Shown: positions 1 to 5,467 of the stretch, one piece after another
Position numbering within the stretch: the stretch's first letter is position 1
Layout of the letters: each line of letters begins with the position of its first letter
Assembly (NCBI GenBank): GCA_021827465.1
Contig: JAKAVX010000111.1
Location: forward strand, 1-7,590
Length of the DNA: 7,590 nucleotides
Direction of reading: 5' to 3'
Source of the DNA: Deltaproteobacteria bacterium
Lineage (GTDB): Bacteria > Desulfobacterota_B > Binatia > Binatales > Binataceae
Translations under genes and position numbers: made by a program
Notes under the pieces: generated by a model
What the model was told of the DNA's origin: nothing
The model's input: only the letters and a program-made list of their open reading frames with translations
The model's database searches: none

Positions 1-165
1 TTCCTCAGCCGTCCGGCGATGTGCGACGTTTGATTGCGGATCACAGCCGGCGGGATTCCGGCTTGTGCGCGCAAGTGCACCGCTCCCATCTCAGGATCCG
101 TTTTCTCGAACCGCCATGCGCACGAGCGGGTGAACTCGACGCGCTTGCCATCAGATGCGCCTTGA

Positions 166-197
166 CTGCCCGGGTCGGCAACGGGCAGGGCCCTTTT
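166..197 (+). terminator. Possible rho-independent terminator
   Basis: CTGCCCG (166-172) pairs perfectly with CGGGCAG (182-188) around a 9-nt loop. A TTTT follows at 194-197, but five G/C bases intervene, so the U-tract is displaced and short. It could end transcription of a gene left of the window. The evidence is weak. Confidence 0.25.
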
Positions 198-224
198 GAT
201 TGCCGGCATCGGGCATCGGATAGT
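196..224 (+). promoter_or_regulatory. Weak sigma70-like promoter for the DUF190-CBS/crcB pair
   Basis: TTGATT at 196-201 (4 of 6 to the -35 consensus) and GATAGT at 219-224 (4 of 6 to the -10 consensus) are separated by 17 nt and lie about 60 nt before the chosen start at 285. This is the best promoter-like pair I see before the first gene. No aptamer or operator is visible between it and the gene. Confidence 0.3.
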
Positions 225-273
225 GTTTCGCATTAACATTCGGCAGGCTTGGACCTGCGTGCACTCTGGACCT

Positions 274-278
274 GGAGG
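274..278 (+). promoter_or_regulatory. Ribosome binding site deciding the start at 285
   Basis: GGAGG lies 6 nt before ATG 285 and 9 nt before ATG 288. It would sit inside the coding frame if the longer TTG start at 249 were used, so it argues for 285 (or 288) as the real start. Confidence 0.7.
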
Positions 279-284
279 TCGGTG

Positions 285-1592
285 ATGATGTTCACCGGAA
301 AGGGCAAACAGCTCACCATCTTCGTTGGCGAAACGGACCTTTACCATCACAAGGCGCTGTACACGGCGATTATCGAGCTGCTGCGGCGCGAGGGATGCAG
401 CGGCGCAACCGCGATCCGCGGGGTCGCGGGTTTCGGCGCGTCTTCGGTGATTCATACGGCGGCCATCCTTCGCATGTCGATGGATCTGCCGATAGTGATT
501 ACCGTCGTGGATCGGCCCGAGCGGGTCGAGCGCGTCATCGATCCTCTGCGCGAGATGGCACCGCACGCTTTGATCATCGTTCAGGACGTGGACGTGGTGC
601 AGTCGGGCGCGCCCCTCAAGGAAGGGCTGCCCGACGTGAAAGTTGCCGAGGTGATGCGGCACGAGGTCGCGTCTGTGCGGCCTGACAGCCCGATCACCGC
701 GGTCATCGAACTACTCCTAGACAAGGACTTCACCGCCGTGCCGGTGACCGACGAGCAAGGCAGAGTGGCCGGGATGGTAAGTGACAGCGACCTGCTGACG
801 CGAGGCGGAATGAACGTGACCCTGAGCCTAAAGCGCGCGGCTGATCCCGAGTTCGTTCGCGAGCTGCATGAATCGCTGGAAAATCCAAAGCGCAAAGTGT
901 CGGAGGTGATGACGCGCGAAGTTGTGACGATTGGTCCCGAAGCGGTTCTCGGCCAGGCTGCGAAGCTGATGGTCGAAAAGCACCTCAAGAGGCTGCCGGT
1001 CGTCGATCGTGAGGGTAAGCTTATTGGGATCCTGGGCCGTCTCGATGTCCTGAACACGATTGCAGCGGTTCACCTGCCCGAATGGCATCCGGAGGCTCAT
1101 CCGGCGGGCCAGCAGGCGGCCGTTGGCGATGTGATGACGCGCGAGGTGCCAACGGTGCACGAATCGGCAACCGTCGAAGAAATGTTCGAGATGCTGGTGT
1201 CGTCGGCCCACAAGCGCGTCGTCGTGGTCGACGACCAGCGCCGCGTGGTTGGGATTATCGCCGACTCGGACCTGATTTCGCGCGTGAGCCGTGAAAGCTG
1301 GCCGGGCGTCGTCGAGCTGCTGAGAGCGAGGATTCCCATAACCAGGATAAGCGGCGAGGCGCGCAGGCATCTGCAGAAGCTGCGGGCCAAGTCAGTCAAG
1401 GAGCTGATGACGCGCGAGGTGATAACCGTGCACGAGAAGATGCCGGTTGCAAGCGCGCTTGCGCTTTCGGCGGAGAAGCGCGTCAAGCGGCTTCCGGTGG
1501 TGGACGACAAGGGCAGGCTGCTCGGAATTGTCGGAAGAACGGAGATGATGCGGGCGCTGCTCAGTCGAAACCAGGAGGGGAAGGGCGTCTAG
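285..1592 (+). CDS. DUF190 (PII-like) protein with four CBS domains
   Basis: 435 residues from ATG 285. An upstream TTG at 249 stays in frame, but a GGAGG at 274-278 supports 285, and DUF190 proteins normally start just before the GKGKxLxIFVGE motif seen at residues 5-16. Domains: DUF190 at about 2-105 (YHHKALYTAII, GATAIRGVAGFG), then CBS1 about 117-172, CBS2 204-258, CBS3 279-333 and CBS4 369-426. Each CBS opens with a variant of VxEVMTREVxTV and closes with GIxxxxDLL. That makes two Bateman modules. No membrane segment or signal peptide is visible, so it is cytosolic. DUF190 has a PII/ferredoxin-like fold and is often found beside crcB; CBS pairs usually bind adenine nucleotides. Inference: an energy- or nucleotide-sensing regulator of the fluoride channel encoded 1 nt downstream. 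Its ligand and partner cannot be read from sequence. Confidence 0.88.
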   Translation: MMFTGKGKQLTIFVGETDLYHHKALYTAIIELLRREGCSGATAIRGVAGFGASSVIHTAAILRMSMDLPIVITVVDRPERVERVIDPLREMAPHALIIVQDVDVVQSGAPLKEGLPDVKVAEVMRHEVASVRPDSPITAVIELLLDKDFTAVPVTDEQGRVAGMVSDSDLLTRGGMNVTLSLKRAADPEFVRELHESLENPKRKVSEVMTREVVTIGPEAVLGQAAKLMVEKHLKRLPVVDREGKLIGILGRLDVLNTIAAVHLPEWHPEAHPAGQQAAVGDVMTREVPTVHESATVEEMFEMLVSSAHKRVVVVDDQRRVVGIIADSDLISRVSRESWPGVVELLRARIPITRISGEARRHLQKLRAKSVKELMTREVITVHEKMPVASALALSAEKRVKRLPVVDDKGRLLGIVGRTEMMRALLSRNQEGKGV

Positions 1593-1593
1593 A

Positions 1594-1968
1594 GTGGCGG
1601 CGGTTCTTCTGGTTGCGTTGGGCGGCGGGATCGGATCGGCGGCACGGTATTTGGTTGGAGGTTGGTTTGCCGGCCGTTTCGGTCCCGCCTTTCCTTATGG
1701 CACTTTCGTGATCAATGTCACGGGAAGCTTCATCATCGGATTTTTCCTGGCGTTCGCCGAGGAGCGGATATCACTCAGCCCGTACTGGCGCCTTTTCTTT
1801 GCTGTCGGCGTCGTAGGCGGCTACACGACATTTTCAACTTTTGAGTACGAATCGGTTCGCTTGCTTCAGGACGGAGAGTTGCTGCTGGGAGCGCTCTACA
1901 TGGTCGGAAGCGTGTTGGCGGGCGCGTTCAGCGCGGTTGCCGGTATCGCGCTCGGCAGATGGATCTGA
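1594..1968 (+). CDS. crcB: Fluoride channel CrcB/Fluc
   Basis: 124 residues, the normal length for this family of small four-helix membrane proteins that act as antiparallel dimers and let F- leave the cell. Family marks in order: GGGIGSAARY (10-19), the central Asn41 in TFVINVTGSFIIG (37-49), and GGYTTFSTFE (75-84) with the two channel phenylalanines Phe80 and Phe83. Four hydrophobic segments are visible at about 3-20, 37-57, 67-90 and 97-121. It starts with GTG 1594, one base after the stop of the DUF190-CBS gene, with AAGGG at 1581-1585 eight nt upstream, so the two are surely co-transcribed. The fluoride riboswitch lies downstream of this gene, not ahead of it, so crcB itself does not appear to be under riboswitch control in this window. 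Confidence 0.95.
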   Translation: MAAVLLVALGGGIGSAARYLVGGWFAGRFGPAFPYGTFVINVTGSFIIGFFLAFAEERISLSPYWRLFFAVGVVGGYTTFSTFEYESVRLLQDGELLLGALYMVGSVLAGAFSAVAGIALGRWI

Positions 1969-1988
1969 CGCCGCTGACCCTCCGTGGG

Positions 1989-2016
1989 TTGACTCGAGAG
2001 ACGGGCCTGTTAAACT
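1989..2016 (+). promoter_or_regulatory. Sigma70-like promoter for the riboswitch-led operon
   Basis: TTGACT at 1989-1994 (5 of 6 to TTGACA) and TAAACT at 2011-2016 (4 of 6 to TATAAT) are 16 nt apart. The expected transcript start, near 2023, falls about 7 nt before the first base of the fluoride aptamer, which is the usual layout for a riboswitch leader. Motif quality and position support each other. It begins only 20 nt after the crcB stop. Confidence 0.65.
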
Positions 2017-2029
2017 TCGTGCCATATCT

Positions 2030-2087
2030 GGTGATGGGGTTCACCACGATAACCGCCCTTTCCTGAGCAGGGCTGATAACCCCTACC
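2030..2087 (+). promoter_or_regulatory. Fluoride riboswitch (crcB motif) aptamer
   Basis: All parts of the fluoride aptamer can be paired by eye. Stem 1 is GGTG 2030-2033 with CACC 2042-2045, closing the loop ATGGGGTT. The linker ATAACC (2049-2054) matches the conserved AACC-type linker. Stem 2 is GCCCT 2055-2059 with AGGGC 2069-2073. The conserved CTGAT (2073-2077) follows, then the tail AACCCCTACC (2078-2087). The pseudoknot is perfect: GGGGTT 2036-2041 with AACCCC 2078-2083. The tail is also the 5' strand of the terminator, so bound fluoride should block termination and turn the operon on. It precedes the hyfC-like gene by 125 nt. Members of this RNA family are known ahead of crcB, CLC-F and genes annotated as formate hydrogenlyase. 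Confidence 0.95.
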
Positions 2088-2117
2088 GAGGCGCAAGCCG
2101 GTAGGGGTTGCTTTGTT
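2078..2117 (+). terminator. Riboswitch-controlled terminator hairpin
   Basis: AACCCCTACC (2078-2087) pairs perfectly with GGTAGGGGTT (2100-2109). Inside, after a 2-nt GA bulge, GGC (2090-2092) pairs with GCC (2097-2099) around a GCAA tetraloop (2093-2096). The first six bases of the stem are the pseudoknot strand of the aptamer, so hairpin and fluoride-bound aptamer exclude each other. The following tract, GCTTTGTTCGGTTT, is T-rich but broken, so termination may be leaky. Because crcB reads in the same direction, this hairpin would also end read-through transcripts from crcB when fluoride is low. Confidence 0.85.
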
Positions 2118-2136
2118 CGGTTTCCCTACCTGGTAG
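2100..2136 (+). promoter_or_regulatory. Possible alternative helix downstream of the terminator
   Basis: CCCTACC at 2124-2130 repeats part of the terminator's 5' strand and is complementary to GGTAGGG at 2100-2106, the terminator's 3' strand. GGTAG follows at once at 2132-2136. When fluoride ties up the 5' strand, the freed 3' strand could pair here instead, a third state that would further favour read-through. Only base pairing supports this. Confidence 0.3.
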
Positions 2137-2212
2137 TTCGGCTTCTTTCACTGCTTCGCCGACTGCGGCGACGCAGAGCGATCGCGCCTCCTGAGAACAG
2201 GTCTGCTGAACG

Positions 2213-3160
2213 ATGGTGCGGTCAATCGTATTCAACCTGCTGCAGGTGCTGTTCGTGGTGGCGCTCGCACCGCTTGTGTCGGGCGTGTCGTCGCGCCTGA
2301 AAGAGGTCGTACAGTCGCGGCGCGGGCCCAGCATCTTCCAGCCCTATCGCGATCTTCGCAAGCTGTTCCACAAGGACGAGGTAGTGTCGGAAAACGCTTC
2401 CTGGATTTTCCGGCTAACTCCCTATGTTGTATTTATAGTGCCGATTTTCGTCGCCACGCTGATTCCGGTATTGACGAACTATCCTCTTTTCTTCGCGTTC
2501 ATGGGCGACATGCTGGGCGGCGGTTTTGTGCTGGCGCTCGGCGGATTTTTCGCCGCCCTTGCGGCGGTCGACACGGCCAACCCTTATGGCGCTATGGGGG
2601 CGAGCCGAACCCGCATGGTCGGCTTCCTGGCGGAGCCGGTCTTCATGATCGTGTTCTTCACGGTGTCATTCATCGCGGGCTCGACGATACCCTATATCGT
2701 CCAGCAGCACTGGACGACCTTCTCAGAGTTCTTCGCGGCGTCTCACGTCCTGTTGGTGATCGCCTTCGTGATGCTGATTCTGGCCGAGGCCGGACGGATC
2801 CCGGTTGACAACCCCACAGGCCACTTCGAACTGGCCATGATCGACGAATCAAAAACCCTTGAGTACTCGGGCGGTGGCATGGCCCTGATGAAATGGGGTG
2901 CCCAGATGAAGCTGCTGGTGCTGATGTGCATTCTGCTCAACGTGCTGGTAACCCCGTGGGGACTTGCGGCCGGGAACAGTGTGACGGATGTACTTTTGGC
3001 CGCGCCGCTTATTCTGCTGAAGGTGGGACTCTTCATCCTCGTGTTGGTTGTAATTGAATCGTCGTTGGCAAAGCTGCGGCTGTTTCGGATCGGCGAATTT
3101 CTGGGCGCCGCGTTCGTAACGTCGGTGGTTGCGATGATCGCCGGGCTGCTGAGGTTCTAG
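2213..3160 (+). CDS. hyfC: HyfC/HycD-like membrane subunit (NuoH family)
   Basis: 315 residues, the same length as E. coli HyfC. It is the NuoH-type subunit that links the redox arm to the ion-translocating arm in complex I and group 4 hydrogenases. Hydrophobic helices fill most of the chain. Family motifs: SRRGPSIFQPYRDLRKLFHK (35-54) in the first cytoplasmic loop; Glu141 in LAEPVF; AEAGRIPVDNPTGHFE (191-206) followed by MIDESKTLEYSG (209-220); and LAKLRLFRIGEFL (285-297) near the end. The charged residues expected in the loops that face the quinone or substrate side are present. It starts at ATG 2213 with only a weak AACAGG (2196-2201) as ribosome binding site. It is the first gene after the fluoride riboswitch. 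In E. coli hyf, a NuoL-type gene (hyfB) comes before hyfC, but none is present here. Confidence 0.92.
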   Translation: MVRSIVFNLLQVLFVVALAPLVSGVSSRLKEVVQSRRGPSIFQPYRDLRKLFHKDEVVSENASWIFRLTPYVVFIVPIFVATLIPVLTNYPLFFAFMGDMLGGGFVLALGGFFAALAAVDTANPYGAMGASRTRMVGFLAEPVFMIVFFTVSFIAGSTIPYIVQQHWTTFSEFFAASHVLLVIAFVMLILAEAGRIPVDNPTGHFELAMIDESKTLEYSGGGMALMKWGAQMKLLVLMCILLNVLVTPWGLAAGNSVTDVLLAAPLILLKVGLFILVLVVIESSLAKLRLFRIGEFLGAAFVTSVVAMIAGLLRF

Positions 3161-3205
3161 TGTGGTGTCCCGCAAATAAGTTTATGGCGGTCGTTACTGG
3201 CATGG

Positions 3206-3284
3206 GATTCTTCGCTCCGGCAGCCTGCGCTCAGAATGACAATAGAAACGCGCGCTTCTGTCATTCTGAGCGCAGCGAAGAATC
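3206..3284. repeat. Interspersed palindromic (REP-like) hairpin repeat
   Basis: A large inverted repeat fills the gap between hyfC and hyfE. The inner arms TGCGCTCAGAATGACA (3226-3241) and TGTCATTCTGAGCGCA (3259-3274) match perfectly over 16 nt around a 17-nt loop. The outer arms GATTCTTCGC (3206-3215) and GCGAAGAATC (3275-3284) match over 10 nt, with a 10-nt unpaired insert on the left side. From memory, this 'CATTCTGAGCGCAGCGAAGAATC' element is scattered in many copies in Acidobacteriota and several other bacterial genomes and is often mistranslated as HSERSEES. In the mRNA it would form a very stable hairpin that could lower or stabilise expression on one side. Family membership is recalled, not searched. 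Confidence 0.8.
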
Positions 3285-3344
3285 TCATTCCACCCCAGCG
3301 CGGTGCCCAAGTTACTTGCGAGACGCGACACTAGGTAATCACAT

Positions 3345-4025
3345 ATGCAACACCTGGCACCGGTATTGGCGTCACTGAACGGCCTCGCTGCTGGAGTTTT
3401 TCTGCTCAGCGCGTTCGGGTTGCTCGCGACCCGGCAGATACAAGGCTGTGTGCGCTTCTTCAGGTTGCAATCGCTTGCTCTGGTTGGATCAATTTTCCTC
3501 CTGGCAGTCGGGACGCCCGTGCCAGACCTGATTGCGGTCGCCTTGCTCGATCTCGCAATCAAGCCGCTGCTAATCCCGTGGCTCTTGCGCCGTTGCGTGC
3601 CCGAGGAAATCTTCCGGCGCCGCGAGATCGAACAGGTGTTCAATATTCCCGGTTCATTGCTGATCGCGCTGATTCTGACGCTAGCGGCTTATTTCCTGGC
3701 CGCTTCACTTCCACGCCCCGCGGTGGCAATCGCCGACATAAATGTTCCCTTCGGTCTCGCCGGGCTGCTGCTCGGGACGTTCATGCTGGCAGCGCGGCGG
3801 GAGGCTGTGCCGCAACTAATCGGGATTTTTGCAATCGAGAACGGCTCGTTATTCGCAGGCATGGCCATCGCGCCCAGACTTCCGTTGGTGGCGGAGATGG
3901 CTTTCCCATTTGACATGCTGATCGTCGCGCTGGTCATCGGAGTCCTTACACGCATCACGCATGAGCGAGTTAGCACAACCGAGGTCGGCGCGTTGCGAAG
4001 CCTGCGCGAGGGCGCTGCGAAATGA
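3345..4025 (+). CDS. hyfE: HyfE-like membrane subunit (NuoK-related)
   Basis: 226 residues, close to E. coli HyfE (216). Hydrophobic helices run through the protein. Family marks are DLIAVALLDLAIKPLLIP (61-78) with conserved Lys73, and GIFAIENGSLFAG (160-172), where Glu165 corresponds to the membrane glutamate of the NuoK-like part. FDMLIV (189-194) near the end is also typical. HyfE-type subunits fuse a NuoK-like module to extra helices and lie beside the NuoL/M/N-type pump subunit, passing protons along the membrane. It starts at ATG 3345, with AGGT at 3333-3336 eight nt upstream. It follows hyfC after a 184-nt gap that holds the palindromic repeat, and overlaps hyfF by four bases (ATGA, 4022-4025), so translation of the two is probably coupled. 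Confidence 0.88.
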   Translation: MQHLAPVLASLNGLAAGVFLLSAFGLLATRQIQGCVRFFRLQSLALVGSIFLLAVGTPVPDLIAVALLDLAIKPLLIPWLLRRCVPEEIFRRREIEQVFNIPGSLLIALILTLAAYFLAASLPRPAVAIADINVPFGLAGLLLGTFMLAARREAVPQLIGIFAIENGSLFAGMAIAPRLPLVAEMAFPFDMLIVALVIGVLTRITHERVSTTEVGALRSLREGAAK

Positions 4026-5464
4026 GCCTCTTCGCAATTCTGGTTCTGCCGCTGCTTGCGGCCTTGATTTCATCGCTTCCTCTCGGCCGCCGCGTGGCGC
4101 CAATTGCGGCGCTCTTGGCCTGCGTGGCGACTCTGATCTTCGCGGGTGCAGCGGCGTTGAAGGTGGCGGCAGGGGAGCGCGTAACAGCGGTGCCCGGTTG
4201 GGTTGAACTCGATGGCCTGGGTGCGCTGATCCTCGGGCTGGTTGCAGCGGTTGCAACAACAGCCGCTCTGTTTTCGTGGGGTTACACAGCCCGCGAAAAA
4301 GACGCGGGCCATCTGCGCCGCTATTACGCGAACTACAATCTGTTCGTTTTCTCTATGTTCGCCGTACCGATGCTTGTCGAACCGGCACTGGTTTGGACGG
4401 CGGTCGAGCTGACGACGATCTTCGGTATCTACCTGGTGGCGTTTGACAACACGGCTGAGGCCGTAGAGGCAGCATGGAAGTATTCCGTTCTGACAATCAT
4501 GGGTGGCGCGATGGCGCTGCTCGGATTCATCGTGTTGTACAGGGCCACGCGTTTTGGTCCAGCACCCTTTACCTGGAGCGGGCTCGCAGCGCTTGCGCCC
4601 CGGGTTCCGCCCGAAGTGCTTGAATCATCCTTTCTTCTAATTCTGGTCGGCTTCGGCGCGAAGGTCGGGCTGGTACCGCTGCATACTTGGCTTCCCGATG
4701 CGCACAGCCAGGCCCCGACGCCGGTTTGTGCTCTGTTGTCCGGAATCAAGACCACTCTCGTTCTCTACGTGATTCTCCGGATGCTGCCGATTCTCAACGC
4801 CACCGGCCGGATCAACATCGATCGCTGGGCGATTGTCGTGGGTCTTCTTTCTGTCGGTATCGCTGCGTTTCTGATCCTGCAGGTGACTGACTATAAGCGC
4901 CTCTTCGCTTTTTCCACCGTCGAGCACATGGGAATCATCTTGACAGCGGCGGGCCTTGGCGGCGCTGCTGCGCATTACGGCGCCGTCTATCAAATTTTGA
5001 ACCACTCCCTCACCAAGTCTTTCTGCTTTTTCGCCGCCGGCACTGTGCTCCTGTCCGTGGATACACGCCAGATTGCCGACGTGCGCGGATTGATACGGAC
5101 CTCGCCGGTTGCGGGAGCGGCTCTCTTATTCGGTGGAATAGCGATCGCGGGTGCGCCGCCGTTGGCAGTATTTCTGAGCGAGTTCTCGATTCTGCGCGCC
5201 GGAATTGCCCGGCAGCAATACGTCGCGACCGGCTTGCTCGCCGCATTCGTGATCGTGGCGTTTTTCGGAATCCTTCACCACCTCAACCGCATGGTCTTCG
5301 GGCAGGCGGCGCCCACAGGCCCCCATCCGGTTCCGTTAAGGCTGCCGAGAAGCTGCGTATTAGCGCTGATTCTCGCCGGCGCGCCAATCCTTATATTGGG
5401 TGTTTATATGCCGCCGCCGATCCATCGCCTGCTGGAGATGGCTGCCGAAGGTCTTGCGAGGTAG
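4022..5464 (+). CDS. hyfF: HyfF-like antiporter-type ion pump subunit (NuoL/M/N family)
   Basis: 480 residues, somewhat shorter than E. coli HyfF (526) and without the long lateral helix of NuoL. It has about 13-14 hydrophobic segments. The proton-path residues of Mrp-antiporter-like subunits are in place: Glu129 in WTAVELTTI, Lys214 in GAKVGLVPLHTWLPDAH (212-228), Lys243, the YKRLFAFSTVEHMG motif (291-304), His328 and Lys332 in NHSLTKSF, and Glu387 in FLSEFSIL as the exit residue. It is therefore probably able to move protons (or Na+). It is the only antiporter-type subunit in the window; hyfB and hyfD equivalents are absent. Start ATG 4022 overlaps the hyfE stop, with GAGGG at 4008-4012 as ribosome binding site. 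The hyfG-like gene begins 3 nt after its stop. Confidence 0.92.
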   Translation: MSLFAILVLPLLAALISSLPLGRRVAPIAALLACVATLIFAGAAALKVAAGERVTAVPGWVELDGLGALILGLVAAVATTAALFSWGYTAREKDAGHLRRYYANYNLFVFSMFAVPMLVEPALVWTAVELTTIFGIYLVAFDNTAEAVEAAWKYSVLTIMGGAMALLGFIVLYRATRFGPAPFTWSGLAALAPRVPPEVLESSFLLILVGFGAKVGLVPLHTWLPDAHSQAPTPVCALLSGIKTTLVLYVILRMLPILNATGRINIDRWAIVVGLLSVGIAAFLILQVTDYKRLFAFSTVEHMGIILTAAGLGGAAAHYGAVYQILNHSLTKSFCFFAAGTVLLSVDTRQIADVRGLIRTSPVAGAALLFGGIAIAGAPPLAVFLSEFSILRAGIARQQYVATGLLAAFVIVAFFGILHHLNRMVFGQAAPTGPHPVPLRLPRSCVLALILAGAPILILGVYMPPPIHRLLEMAAEGLAR

Positions 5465-5467
5465 GCA

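Larger units (their letters stand above)
1..284. other. Leading non-coding stretch, no supported gene
   Basis: I find no gene here. The forward reading frame over 21-236 is Arg/Ser/Cys-rich with no family motif and no ribosome binding site, so it looks like chance. In frame 1 the window opens with ten codons ending at TGA 31-33, which could be the tail of an upstream gene but is too short to judge. The stretch holds a short hairpin (166-188), a weak promoter (196-224) and the ribosome binding site of the next gene. I looked for a second fluoride aptamer ahead of the DUF190-crcB pair. The GGCGATG at 15-21 has no matching pseudoknot or stem partner, so I do not call one. Confidence 0.6.

Noticed and set aside
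12..40. GGCGATG-type start of a possible second fluoride aptamer upstream
   Set aside because: No stem 1 partner with the right loop, no AACCGC linker and no CTGAT-plus-pseudoknot tail follow it.
21..236. 71-codon forward reading frame before the first gene
   Set aside because: No ribosome binding site, no recognisable motif and a composition rich in Arg, Ser, Cys and His typical of chance frames in GC-rich DNA.
249..284. Longer TTG start for the DUF190-CBS gene
   Set aside because: The GGAGG at 274-278 is ideally spaced for ATG 285/288, and the extra 12 residues do not match DUF190 N-termini.
581..1510. Minus-strand frames of 137-180 codons across the CBS gene
   Set aside because: They mirror the codon periodicity of the CBS repeats on the plus strand and show no family motif.
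3160..3378. 72-codon frame between hyfC and hyfE containing HSERSEES
   Set aside because: It is a translation of the palindromic repeat, a well-known kind of false gene call, and it overlaps the hyfE start.
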